Below are positions 9,436-17,512 of a stretch of 64,000 nucleotides of DNA, in pieces. This stretch comes from Bradyrhizobium rifense (GTDB lineage Bacteria; Pseudomonadota; Alphaproteobacteria; Rhizobiales; Xanthobacteraceae). The translations under genes were made by a program, and so were the position numbers. The notes below the pieces were generated by a model. The model searched no databases. It had not been told where the DNA came from and saw only the letters and a program-made list of their open reading frames with translations. The stretch covers positions 62,001 to 126,000 of the forward strand of contig NZ_VSSS01000015.1 of assembly GCF_008123425.1 (NCBI RefSeq). The letters are read 5' to 3'. Numbering within the stretch: the stretch's first letter is position 1; each line of letters begins with the position of its first letter.

Positions 9436-10260
9436 CTAGAAATTGTAGTTCAGGCCGACGCGCACCAGATTGCCGTTGTTGTGAAATTTGTACGTGATCG
9501 TGTTGTTCGCATCGCCCGGAATCGGGGCGTAATCCAGGGTGAGGTTTCGCCTGCCAAGATCGTAATAGAGGTATTCGACCTTGGCTCTCCAATTGCTGGC
9601 AAATGCGTACTCCAGGCCGCCGCCCGCCGTCCACCCGACGCGAACCGACGACGAGCTGGCGCTGATCAGAAATGGGCCCGCGCCGTTCGGCACGCCAATG
9701 GTATAGATGCTGTCATCGACCTGGCCATAGGCGAGGCCAGCGGTCGCAAACGCAAGCAACCTGTTGTTCAGGGTCGTAAACCCGAGGCGACCGCGTACGG
9801 TCCCAAGCCAGCCCAGCTTCTGGGTCGCGGATTCGGTATTGGCGTCGATGAAGCCGCCGCCGATGAAAGGGGTCACCGGGAAGACGCGCGTGTCGGTCTT
9901 CTTCAGACCACTGTAGTTGATGTCGGCTTCAATACCCGCGACCCAATTTGACCCGAACTGGAAATTGTATCCAGCCTGAGCCCCGCCGGTGAAAGCGGTA
10001 TCACGGACATTGAAGCTCGGGAATTGGCCAACGGCCTGGCGCCCGGAAAAGTCAACGCCGGTGGTCGTAAATGACAGCGGGTCCGCACGTGTGTCGTTCC
10101 ATATGACGCCCACGTTGCCGCCCAGGTAAAACCCTGTCCAACTGTAGGCGACCGGTGCCGCTACCGCAGGCGCCGCCTTGTAGACGGGTGCAAGATCGGC
10201 CGCGTTGACCGATCCAGAGACCACAATCGTGGCGATAGCAGCAGAAATCCACGCCCGCAC
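9436..10260 (-). CDS. Outer membrane beta-barrel protein (Omp31/porin family)
   Basis: A 274-residue exported protein. A signal peptide with a cleavage site near VNA|ADLAP is followed by the WTGFYLGGNVG motif typical of the Omp31/Omp25-like eight-stranded barrels of rhizobia. The protein ends in aromatic NYNF, the usual outer-membrane insertion signal. The start is GTG at 10260, supported by GGGAGAT upstream. An ATG a few bases upstream is in another frame. Probably a structural outer-membrane protein. No partner gene is adjacent. Confidence 0.92.
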   Translation of the reverse strand: MRAWISAAIATIVVSGSVNAADLAPVYKAAPAVAAPVAYSWTGFYLGGNVGVIWNDTRADPLSFTTTGVDFSGRQAVGQFPSFNVRDTAFTGGAQAGYNFQFGSNWVAGIEADINYSGLKKTDTRVFPVTPFIGGGFIDANTESATQKLGWLGTVRGRLGFTTLNNRLLAFATAGLAYGQVDDSIYTIGVPNGAGPFLISASSSSVRVGWTAGGGLEYAFASNWRAKVEYLYYDLGRRNLTLDYAPIPGDANNTITYKFHNNGNLVRVGLNYNF

Positions 10261-10488
10261 AGACCATCTCCCGTTAGCCCGTGAGCTTATCTAATCACAA
10301 GCACGCGACGATACCTGTGCACTTCAGGCAACACCCTGTGAAATACTGATGGAAAATCGAAGTTCCACTCGGCCATGGTTAACGAACCAGTCGAGCTGCG
10401 CCGCCGACCAAGGAGGCGGGGATCAGCGCCCAGGGGAATGGCAAACGGCTATCCCGGCTCCTCCCGTCGATTGCGGAAGCCACATGTG

Positions 10489-11346
10489 ATGCAGATGCGC
10501 TCCACACTATGCCGGTTGTTTCCATGGCTGACCGTGATGGCTCTCGCGGGAGGCCCCACGGTGGCTGCCGCAGATGACGTGGACACCTGCGCTAGGCAAT
10601 CCGGCGACGCGGCCATCGCGGCATGCTCCCGCGCCATTGCGTCGGGTGAGTTCAGCGGCGAGGAGCTTGCGAAAATCTACCTGAACCGCGGCGTCGAACA
10701 TAGAAGCAAGAGCGAACTCGACAGCGCCATCGCCGACTACAGCGAGGCGATCCGGGTCGACCCCAGGCGCGTCGCTGCCTACTTCAACCGCGGTAACGCC
10801 TGGCAGGCCAAGGGCGAATTCGATCGCGCCGCCGCCGATTACAGCGAGACCATCCGGCTCGATCCTGGCCACGCCAGGGCCTACAACAACCGCGGCGTCA
10901 CCTGGTCGGAGAAGGGGGCGGCCGATCGCGCCATCGCCGACTACAATGAGGCCATTCGCCTGGATCCGAACTACGTCGAAGCCTACAGCAATCGCGGCAA
11001 CGCCTGGATCGCCAAGGGCGACCGCGAACGCGCCATCGGCGATTACGATTCTGCGCTCCGCCTCGATCCGAAATATGTCGAGGCCTACGACAACCGCGGC
11101 GACGCTTTCCTTGCCAAGGGCGATCTCGACAGTGCCATCGCGGATTACGACGAAGCGATCCGGCTCAATCCGAAGTTTGCCAAATCCTATTACAATCGCG
11201 GCGTGGCGCGCGAGAAGAAGCGCAGTCTGCCAGAGGCACTGTCCGACTTCGAAGCATATGGGCAACTCGTTCCGTCCGACCCGGATGGCCCGAAGTCCAT
11301 GGCGCGCGTCAAGACAGAATTGAGCGCGATGACGGGGCGACGCTGA
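10489..11346 (+). CDS. Exported tetratricopeptide-repeat protein
   Basis: A protein of about 285 residues. A hydrophobic signal-like N-terminus (LFPWLTVMALAGGPTVAAA) precedes CARQSGDAAIAACSRAI, a common start of periplasmic Bradyrhizobium TPR proteins. It then has five clear TPR units, each with the pattern (A/Y)xNRGxxxxxKGxxDxAIADYxEAIRLDP, and a sixth degenerate unit. It probably scaffolds protein-protein contacts in the periplasm. Earlier in-frame starts exist at 10375 and 10438, but only a start at 10489 or 10495 puts the signal peptide at the N-terminus. Confidence 0.82.
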   Translation: MQMRSTLCRLFPWLTVMALAGGPTVAAADDVDTCARQSGDAAIAACSRAIASGEFSGEELAKIYLNRGVEHRSKSELDSAIADYSEAIRVDPRRVAAYFNRGNAWQAKGEFDRAAADYSETIRLDPGHARAYNNRGVTWSEKGAADRAIADYNEAIRLDPNYVEAYSNRGNAWIAKGDRERAIGDYDSALRLDPKYVEAYDNRGDAFLAKGDLDSAIADYDEAIRLNPKFAKSYYNRGVAREKKRSLPEALSDFEAYGQLVPSDPDGPKSMARVKTELSAMTGRR

Positions 11347-11483
11347 GGCTGGATGTGGCCGACGCGCACGCTGCCGGCACTCTGTCCGACCTGTGCTCAC
11401 GACCCGAAGCGGGCATTCCGCACGGCTCGAAACGTTCGAGCCATGCTAACCTATGTCTCTGATGCTCCGCCGGGCGACGTGAA

Positions 11484-12068
11484 CTAGCGGCGGCCCGATT
11501 GCTTGATTTCGGCTTGCCTGATTTCGGCTTGCTTGATTTCGGCGATGCGCTTTTCGCCGGGCAACTTGCCCCCGGCCAGCAGGCTGGTGCAAAGCCACCG
11601 AGATTCTCTGGGTTGCGCGCCAAGGAAAGCCTTGGTCTCTACGCACTCCGCGTAAGTGTTGTAGCTGAGCGTGTCTGTGCACGTTGGCGAGAAAAGACTA
11701 TTGTCACCCCCTCCGGGATTATTGCTACATCCGACCCAGGGGGCGTTGCCGACCGGGAAACTTGTTTCGCAACCACCGTTGCAGCTGCGGGCTGCTCTCT
11801 CCAGCTTGGCAAGCCTCGCCAATGCTGAACCCGGCGCATACGACGGCGTTTGAGCTGATGATGAGCCGGATGTCCGGTGGTGGGAGGTCACGATCCTTGG
11901 CCCCTGCCTCGGAACAACAACAGTCGGTCTTGCCTTCGGTGCTTCGACCGAGACGGCGGGAAGCGAGGAGTTTGGTGTGGTTTGCGACATTGCCGTGCCG
12001 CTGCAAAGCAAGACAGTTGACAGGGTAACGAGGACTGACGGCACGGCGAAGCCAAATGACGATCGCAT
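11484..12068 (-). CDS. Exported Cys-containing protein with C-terminal pentapeptide repeat
   Basis: About 194 residues. The signal peptide is residues 1-28, ending AMS|QTTP. A Pro/Val-rich region resembling the plug-proximal N-termini of Bradyrhizobium outer-membrane proteins (LPAVSVEAPKARPTVVVP) follows. A cysteine-containing domain (CNGGC, CSNNPGGG, CTDTL, AECVETK, WLCTSL) comes next, then a charged tail made of repeated AEIKQ/AEIRQ units. Homologue function is unknown. The upstream in-frame ATG at 12083 would add only five residues before the signal peptide. Confidence 0.7.
   Translation of the reverse strand: MRSSFGFAVPSVLVTLSTVLLCSGTAMSQTTPNSSLPAVSVEAPKARPTVVVPRQGPRIVTSHHRTSGSSSAQTPSYAPGSALARLAKLERAARSCNGGCETSFPVGNAPWVGCSNNPGGGDNSLFSPTCTDTLSYNTYAECVETKAFLGAQPRESRWLCTSLLAGGKLPGEKRIAEIKQAEIRQAEIKQSGRR
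11499..11543 (-). repeat. Three tandem 15-bp repeats inside the coding tail
   Basis: Three consecutive copies of TTGCTTGATTTCGGC (plus-strand reading; the middle copy has C for T at position 5). They encode successive (A)EIKQ, (A)EIRQ, (A)EIKQ pentapeptides at the C-terminus of the exported protein. The repeat unit is a multiple of three, so copy-number change would keep the frame. Confidence 0.85.
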
Positions 12069-12513
12069 AAGGTACCTCCCCAAATCCGGGACGGAACAGC
12101 CGTCCCGAGACCAAAAGTTGTATCATAGCATTCCGCTACCAGCAATTCGGAGGGCGCCATGCCATCTGCGCCATCGACATGGCGGCCGACAGAGCGCCGC
12201 CCGCTTGCGCCGTTGCGATGTCGGCATCGCGCCCTTCTGTGACCTCCAGTGATGTCCGCTGGTGCGCCGTTGTTGGCAGAGAAGCGGGCGTCGAGTGTAT
12301 TGCCATGACCGTGCACTCGGCTTGCGGCTGCGCTTCAGCGAGGGGCACGAGTCATTCGTTTGCGTTCCGTCGCAGATCTGATCTCAACGTTATGTGCGAC
12401 GATTGCCCGGCCCATGCATTGTGCCTGGCCAAGTTGCAAACAAGCAGTCGGCACAATATCGTCGATGGTCCGACGCTCTTTCTGGCGATCAATCTGCTCA
12501 GGAAACAAACACC
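12069..12513. other. Intergenic region with no convincing gene
   Basis: About 445 bases lie between two divergent genes. Open frames exist on both strands but lack ribosome-binding sites and domain-like composition. The stretch holds one copy of a hairpin element (12251-12292) and presumably the promoters of both neighbours. Confidence 0.6.
12251..12292. repeat. Inverted-repeat element, copy 1 (imperfect)
   Basis: GATGTCCGCT at 12251 pairs imperfectly with AGCGGGCGTC ending at 12292, across a loop reading GGTGCGCCGTTGTTGG... A nearly identical element with perfect arms lies at 28019-28060. The conserved loop as well as the arms marks it as a dispersed repeat family rather than a chance hairpin. 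Confidence 0.7.
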
Positions 12514-13587
12514 ATGAATGTGGTCTCAGCGACCCGCGGGATCAATCGCCCTCCGGGGAAGATCGAAATCCCATCTGCCTGGCTAGGTGCCGAGATGAAG
12601 GCCAATACTGATCGATGGTTGATATCGCTTGCGGCCAGTGAGATCGCCGAGCTTGAGAACGCGGCAAAATCCTATCTTGGTCGAAGCAAGAAAATCGCCG
12701 ACATCACCAGGGACAGCTTTCCGCTTCCTCATTTCGGCGCGCATCTGGAAGGGCTCAGGACAAAGCTGTTGACTGGCCTGGGCTTCGAAGTCATCCGCGG
12801 TCTGCCGGTGGCCAATTACAGCCAGGAGTTTGCGGCGACGATATTTTGCGGGGTGGGCGCGCATCTGGGATCGGCGCGGTCCCAGAATGCGGCGGGGCAT
12901 ATTCTCGGTCACGTCCGTGACGTCGGCGCCGATGCGAGAGATCCGAACACCCGGATTTATCAAACGTCGGAACGGCAGACTTTCCACACGGATTCGTCCG
13001 ACGTGGTTGGGCTGTTATGCATTCGCGAGGCGATGGAGGGAGGCGATTCCCTCCTGGTCAGTACGACGACAATCTACAACGAGATGTTCGACAGGCATCC
13101 CGACCTTGCCGCTCTCCTGTTCGACACAATCGCGACAGACCGGCGCGGCGAGGTGCCGGAGAACGAAAAGCCGTATCTTGAAATCCCGGTGCTGAATTGG
13201 CACGCGGGATTCCTGACCGGGTTCTATCAGCGCCAGTATATCGATAGCGCACAGCGCTTTCCCGATGCGCCGAGACTGACGCCGGCTCACGTCGAGGCGC
13301 TCGATCTCTTCGACGCGCTCGCCAACGACTCCAGCTTGCATTTTGGCATGCGGCTTCAGCCGGGTGACATGCAGTTCGTCTACAATCATGCTCTGCTGCA
13401 TGATCGGACCGGATTCCGCGATTGGCCCGATGCGAACCAAAAACGCCATCTGCTGCGCCTTTGGCTCAGCATGGAAGGTGACCGGCCGCTGCCTGATTGC
13501 TTCAAGCAGCGCTATGGCTCGATCGAGATCGGCAACCGCGGCGGCATTATCACCAAAGGGACCAGTCTCAACGTTCCGCTGGATTGA
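12514..13587 (+). CDS. TauD/TfdA family Fe(II)/2-oxoglutarate dioxygenase
   Basis: A 357-residue member of the TauD/TfdA clavaminate-synthase-like superfamily. The iron-binding HxD is visible in TFHTDSSDVVGLLC (about residue 160), and the distal His plus the 2-oxoglutarate-binding region is in NHALLHDRTGF...RHLLRLWL. Such enzymes hydroxylate small molecules using Fe(II), O2 and 2-oxoglutarate, but the substrate cannot be read here. The ATG at 12514 follows AGGAAA. An open frame extends upstream to 12394 but without a good start. No transporter or pathway gene is adjacent, so it looks like an orphan oxygenase. Confidence 0.85.
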   Translation: MNVVSATRGINRPPGKIEIPSAWLGAEMKANTDRWLISLAASEIAELENAAKSYLGRSKKIADITRDSFPLPHFGAHLEGLRTKLLTGLGFEVIRGLPVANYSQEFAATIFCGVGAHLGSARSQNAAGHILGHVRDVGADARDPNTRIYQTSERQTFHTDSSDVVGLLCIREAMEGGDSLLVSTTTIYNEMFDRHPDLAALLFDTIATDRRGEVPENEKPYLEIPVLNWHAGFLTGFYQRQYIDSAQRFPDAPRLTPAHVEALDLFDALANDSSLHFGMRLQPGDMQFVYNHALLHDRTGFRDWPDANQKRHLLRLWLSMEGDRPLPDCFKQRYGSIEIGNRGGIITKGTSLNVPLD

Positions 13588-13604
13588 TGGACTGGCTCAA
13601 GCGC

Positions 13605-13844
13605 CTACGGGCTGTGCACGCTGTTCAGAAACCGCTCCTTCTCGCCAGGTGCATAACCCTGACAAGCACCGTAATACGCTTCAGGTTTGTCGCAGTCCGG
13701 GGTGCCGGATCGGTCTTGGAGCGGCTGGCGAAGTGGCGCGTAGGCAAAGCTCGACGCGGGAGCCGTGTGCCGGTGACGCGCCGGCGCCGCGTTCGCAACG
13801 CCACACAGGGAAATCAATAGGCTCAAGGCCAAAACCGAACGCAT
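13605..13844 (-). CDS. Small exported protein, unknown
   Basis: A 79-residue protein with a clear signal peptide (MRSVLALSLLISLCGVANA|AP). The mature part of about 60 residues contains a His/Arg-rich start, two cysteines (TPDCDKPEAYYGACQGY) and a short polar tail. It is convergent with the oxygenase gene, 17 bases away. The family is unrecognised. It is one of several small exported proteins in this stretch. Confidence 0.6.
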   Translation of the reverse strand: MRSVLALSLLISLCGVANAAPARHRHTAPASSFAYAPLRQPLQDRSGTPDCDKPEAYYGACQGYAPGEKERFLNSVHSP

Positions 13845-14071
13845 CGCTTTTTTCTCCAGCTGCCCTTGTGTCCTTAACTAAGGCTAGGCTGCAGAGTCCC
13901 AACGGGTGTCGGCTTCACGACGGGTCACATCCCCGGCATCAGGGACCCGCACGGCGCGAGCGATCATGCGATTTGGCAAATGTCGCTTGCGATATCGCAG
14001 GCTGGTTATCCGGCGTATGACCCGCCGGTCCGTATGTGGAAGTCGTCTTTGCCGAGATCCAGCGATGTCAG

Positions 14072-14320
14072 CTATTGCGCCGTTCGGCGCGTTCGGGGCT
14101 GCGGAGCCTGCTGCTGGTTGAACCTCACGCGCGGGTTGATGTCGCAGTAGGTGTTCCACCGGCCGGATGACGAAGCCAGGCACTGTTCTCGCGTCGAATA
14201 CATGCATTCGCCGGGACGGCCGAGCCCGCCGCCGAAGACGCACCAGGGATAGTCGCGCTCAGCGTGCGCTGCGGGAGCAAGCCCCGCCACCATGAAGACA
14301 ACCAGCAAGGCGATCCGCAT
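14072..14320 (-). CDS. DUF3551 small exported protein
   Basis: About 82 residues. The signal peptide ends AAHA|ERDYPWC, and the DUF3551 pattern follows: (Y)PWC, GGxGRPGECMYSTREQC, then C-x-NPR. Four cysteines probably form two disulfides. DUF3551 proteins are abundant in Bradyrhizobiaceae, usually scattered, and of unknown function. An ATG at 14335 would add five residues ahead of the signal peptide. The one at 14320 is preferred. Confidence 0.8.
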   Translation of the reverse strand: MRIALLVVFMVAGLAPAAHAERDYPWCVFGGGLGRPGECMYSTREQCLASSSGRWNTYCDINPRVRFNQQQAPQPRTRRTAQ

Positions 14321-14477
14321 GAGATCCTCCATCATATCAGCCGAACGGCAGGTGCCGGACGCCGGATATCGCTAATGAATTGTGGCCTCAACAGCAAGCA
14401 TCAACCCGGCGTTACACGACATCGTTCCTGACGAATTGCGAAAGCTCCGCGCGCAATTGCTGCCGCCGCAATCGCAC

Positions 14478-14750
14478 CTATCGGAGACGCAGACCGCGGT
14501 CTGGAGGATACGGTGGCTGCGCGGACGGAGGTTGCACGTAAGGGTTCGCCACGCACATGGCGGACAGGCCCGCAGCGGTCGCTCTACACTCGTCCCACGA
14601 ACTGTACCGGCACGAAATAGAGCTGGAACCGCCCCATTCCCACTTCTGAAGGCAAACCGGATAATTGCCGCCGAACCGTTGAGCTACGGCTGGAGCGGGC
14701 GCAGACATTGCGATCCAGATGATCAGGAGAATGGGAAGCGCGCGCATCAT
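14478..14750 (-). CDS. DUF3551 small exported protein
   Basis: About 90 residues. A signal peptide (MRALPILLIIWIAMSAPAPAVAQ) precedes a DUF3551 core with YPVCLQKWEWGGSSSISCRYSSWDEC and MCVANPY. The tail is proline-rich (PPSAQPPYPPDRG). Same cysteine spacing as the neighbouring gene at 14072-14320 but with low identity, so a diverged paralogue. Alternative adjacent ATG codons at 14750 and 14747. Confidence 0.78.
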   Translation of the reverse strand: MMRALPILLIIWIAMSAPAPAVAQRFGGNYPVCLQKWEWGGSSSISCRYSSWDECRATAAGLSAMCVANPYVQPPSAQPPYPPDRGLRLR

Positions 14751-14908
14751 GCGACTCCGAGGATTTGCGGATCTCAGGGCACTGCGAACCACAGAGATTT
14801 TCGGCTTTCCGGGCACGGCGGCAATACTAGGCCGCGCTCCTCCGCAGCCGCAACAGCAAAAGCAATAACGCATGCACGTCCCTGCCTCCGATGGTTCGTC
14901 TGCCGCTC

Positions 14909-15265
14909 CTATTCGATCGTTGCATTCACCGTCATGACCGACCTGCCTGAGCCGTATGGACCCTTTCCCTCACCATAGATGGCGAACGTATCGTTGCCCT
15001 TGTAGCCGGATGCCGCGGTGTACCTGAACGTCGTTACGTTGATCTGTCTCAGCGTCCCGTGCGCGGGCTTCTGGGAGACTCCCGAGTTATGCATCGCTCC
15101 CGGAAGTCGCATCGGGAAATTGCACGTTTCGCCCGGCCTGACCGCGAAGTAGGCCGTCATGTCGACGCCAAACACGGATGGATTCCCGGTGACCCGGCAC
15201 TCGGAGACGGCGAAGGCCGCAACCGGCGTCAGGCTCATGACAGCAGCGACAGCCAACGCCCGCAT
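14909..15265 (-). CDS. Exported Ig/cadherin-like domain protein
   Basis: About 118 residues with a signal peptide ending AFA|VSECR. A single beta-sandwich-like domain follows whose GYKGNDTFAIYGEG motif resembles bacterial Ig-like/cadherin-like repeats. Such small proteins are widespread in Bradyrhizobium and uncharacterised. The upstream in-frame ATG at 15331 would put 22 polar residues before the signal, so the start is placed at 15265. Confidence 0.72.
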   Translation of the reverse strand: MRALAVAAVMSLTPVAAFAVSECRVTGNPSVFGVDMTAYFAVRPGETCNFPMRLPGAMHNSGVSQKPAHGTLRQINVTTFRYTAASGYKGNDTFAIYGEGKGPYGSGRSVMTVNATIE

Positions 15266-15399
15266 GCTCGTCTCCCGTGAGGATGAAGTGGCATCCGCGG
15301 GCAATTGATCCCGAAGCGTCGGGAGAACCATTGATTTGAATCAACATGCCGACCGGTGTCGACCAGGCGAGACGCGGGTACGATCTCAAGCGCGCCTGC

Positions 15400-15615
15400 T
15401 TATCGTCCTCGTCCGTGTGGCCAACAGACCACAACCGCCGACACCGTCTCCATGCCCGGGGATCTCGGACTTGGGCCCGCCTGGAGCATTCCATCGGCGC
15501 GCACCACCACTTCGGAATGTGGCGACACGGCAGCCCGCTCGAGCAGCTCGCGCAGCCTGGGATCCAGACCATCCCCACGCGCGGCCGCAATCGCATTGAA
15601 ATTGGTCAGTGACAT
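15400..15615 (-). CDS. Small protein related to the 16174-16419 product
   Basis: 71 residues, beginning MSLTNFNAIAAARGDGLDPR and then LRELLERA. The start matches the plus-strand protein at 16174 (MSFSPLNFYTFAAARGQFLR then PDVQALLKEA) in both spacing and key residues (N-F, AAARG, L-x-P, LL-x-x-A), so the two are probably paralogues. A ribosome-binding region (GGGAGCCGAGG) precedes the ATG. It is divergent from the gene at 15781. No function is known. Confidence 0.5.
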   Translation of the reverse strand: MSLTNFNAIAAARGDGLDPRLRELLERAAVSPHSEVVVRADGMLQAGPSPRSPGMETVSAVVVCWPHGRGR

Positions 15616-15780
15616 GATGCCTCGGCTCCCTTGCTGATCAAGATGGGAGCTTGGATCGACCGTTGCCGGGGGCCACTCCGGATCCTGCTCTCAAATCGAA
15701 CTCGCCCGGAATTTGAAGCGAAGAAGCGGAGTGCCGGCGAGGCGCCGGCGCGCTATGCGCCACGGGAGGAGAGGCGCGAT

Positions 15781-16158
15781 ATGACGATCGACATCGAGAT
15801 TCAAAGACTGGTCAATTTCGAGACGGCGACCGATGGAACTGCGGTCAAGCTCATCGTAGCCGACGTCGCGAACCGCGAGATCGGCATCATCCTGAAAATC
15901 GAGACGCTGACGGCTTTGCTGATGACGCTGCCCGCGATGGCATCGAGCGCCGTCAAGCGCGCCCATAACGACCCGAGCATGCGGATCACATATCCGCTCC
16001 GCGAATTCGAGATCGAGTTCGGGCCCGACAACCTCCGAATTCTGACGATCGGAACGCCTGATGGCTTCGAGGTCTCGTTCAGCCTCACCGAGGATCTCTC
16101 GCTGGAGCTCGGCCAGGCCCATCTCAACGGCGCGGGACAGCGCGCCAAAACCCACTAG
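15781..16158 (+). CDS. Unknown protein, first gene of the alkyltransferase operon
   Basis: 125 residues starting MTIDIEIQRLVNFE, preceded by a strong GGAGGAGAGG ribosome-binding site. There is no signal peptide or membrane segment. It appears as an alternating strand/helix alpha-beta protein with a polar C-terminus. I recognise no family. It is followed at 15 bases by the 81-residue protein and then by an O6-alkylguanine alkyltransferase, so the three are likely co-transcribed. The open frame extends upstream to 15631, but the ribosome-binding site fixes the start. Confidence 0.65.
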   Translation: MTIDIEIQRLVNFETATDGTAVKLIVADVANREIGIILKIETLTALLMTLPAMASSAVKRAHNDPSMRITYPLREFEIEFGPDNLRILTIGTPDGFEVSFSLTEDLSLELGQAHLNGAGQRAKTH

Positions 16159-16173
16159 CAAGACCCATCAGCA

Positions 16174-16419
16174 ATGAGTTTCTCGCCCCTCAATTTCTAC
16201 ACGTTCGCTGCAGCGCGCGGACAATTCCTGAGACCCGATGTCCAGGCGCTCCTCAAGGAGGCGCCGGTTGGCCTCTTCGCCGATCTCCTCGCCCCGCACG
16301 ACCCGGATGTCCGCCGCGAGGCCGAAGCCCTGAGGACGCGGCTGGATGCGCTCTTGTTTGCGCAGCCCCGGCCCCAGGCGCTCCCGCTCGCCTCCAACGT
16401 CGTTCGGCTCCGTCCATAG
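16174..16419 (+). CDS. Small protein of the alkyltransferase operon
   Basis: 81 residues, largely helical, with an amphipathic N-terminal motif NFYTFAAARGQFLRP, a middle EAEALRTRLDALL helix and a basic end. It is related to the opposite-strand product at 15400-15615. It lies 15 bases after the 125-residue gene and 42 bases before the alkyltransferase. Neither a catalytic nor a DNA-binding motif is evident. Confidence 0.6.
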   Translation: MSFSPLNFYTFAAARGQFLRPDVQALLKEAPVGLFADLLAPHDPDVRREAEALRTRLDALLFAQPRPQALPLASNVVRLRP

Positions 16420-16461
16420 TTCGCATCGGCCTCGCCGAACCAGCCCCAGGAACTCCCTCAC

Positions 16462-17010
16462 ATGTGCAGTGACAACACGTCCGACCTCCATGGCCGCAAC
16501 GACTACGTCCAGTACGTGTCAGCCAAGTGCTCGCTGGGCTTCGTTCTGACCGCCGTCTCGCCGGATGGGATCTGCTCGATCCTGTTCGGCAACACCCGTG
16601 ACGAGCTCGACAAGGCGATCCGATCCGAGTTTCCGGACAGAGACCCGACTTACGGCGGCTACGGGCTCGACGGAATCGGCGCCCAGACGGTCAATGCCGT
16701 CGAGGCACCTCGCGCGCAGATCAGCGTGCCTCTCCGTCTGGTCGGAACGGCCGCGCAGGTTCGCGTCTGGCAGCTGCTCCAGAGCGTTCCTGCCGGCGAT
16801 ATCATCACCTACGAACAGATCGCGCAGCGGCTGGGTGCGCCGCATACTCCTGAAACGGTCAGTCTCGCGTGTCTCGCAAACAGGATCGCTGTCGCCATTC
16901 CCTGCCATCGTGCCGTAGTTAGTCGTTGCGATATCGGCCCGTATCGGTGGGGCGTTGAGCGAAAGCGCGCGCTGCTCGATCGCGAGCTGCGTCTCCCTGT
17001 CGAATTATGA
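16462..17010 (+). CDS. Methylated-DNA--protein-cysteine S-methyltransferase (paralogue 1)
   Basis: 182 residues, predicted to transfer alkyl groups from O6-alkylguanine to its own cysteine. The N-terminal ribonuclease-like MGMT domain is present. The C-terminal domain has the helix-turn-helix arginine-finger region and the active-site motif IPCHRAVV. The usual V after CHR is A, and the following segment VSRCDIGPYRWG is one residue different from Ada types. A second Cys near the end of the active-site loop is unusual. It is the last gene of a plus-strand trio and converges on the gene cluster at 17033 with a 22-base gap. Confidence 0.85.
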   Translation: MCSDNTSDLHGRNDYVQYVSAKCSLGFVLTAVSPDGICSILFGNTRDELDKAIRSEFPDRDPTYGGYGLDGIGAQTVNAVEAPRAQISVPLRLVGTAAQVRVWQLLQSVPAGDIITYEQIAQRLGAPHTPETVSLACLANRIAVAIPCHRAVVSRCDIGPYRWGVERKRALLDRELRLPVEL

Positions 17011-17032
17011 ATGCGATGGAAAGCGCGCGCGT

Positions 17033-17512
17033 TTACAAAGGGCGCCGCCGCTGTTCGATAGATGCGAAGTCGATCACCCGAGCGTTCTCATCTGCTTGCG
17101 TCTGTGCGGCCTGCTTGCCCGGTGACAGCGCGAACTGCCGTTCCATGGTGCGCCGGCCGGTCGGATCATGGTCTTCCACGCTCTCGATATCCGTCACCTC
17201 GATGGCGATGATCGGATTGGCCGCGCTCGCCATGCCGGTGGCGTCGACAAGGGGCTGCAAGACGAGGCGGGGCGTGTCGGGATTCGCCAGGGCGATGCTG
17301 AGCAGCTTCTTCAACGGCCAGCGAAGATGGACCCAGTGTTTGACGATGATCGACCAGTCGTGACCGTCCTTCAGCGCGCCGTTGAGAAGGCCGTTCGACA
17401 GCGGATCGTGCGGAAAGACGCCGAGACTGTTGGCGATATCGATGGCATAGGCTCCCTTCGGCAGCAGCACGAAGAGACCGATTCTGTCGCCATCCATCCT
17501 GACGAGTTTCAT
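17033..17512 (-). CDS. Unknown 159-residue protein coupled to an alkyltransferase
   Basis: 159 residues beginning MKLVRMDGDRIGLFVLLPKG. The N-terminal third vaguely resembles the N-terminal cap of fumarylacetoacetate-hydrolase-type proteins (AIDIANSLGVF). The rest (DWSIIVKHWVHLRWPLKKLL) is not recognised, and there is no catalytic domain. The ATG overlaps the stop of the upstream alkyltransferase by 4 bases (ATGA), so translation is coupled. This implies a job tied to alkylation response rather than amino-acid catabolism, by context only. Confidence 0.65.
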   Translation of the reverse strand: MKLVRMDGDRIGLFVLLPKGAYAIDIANSLGVFPHDPLSNGLLNGALKDGHDWSIIVKHWVHLRWPLKKLLSIALANPDTPRLVLQPLVDATGMASAANPIIAIEVTDIESVEDHDPTGRRTMERQFALSPGKQAAQTQADENARVIDFASIEQRRRPL

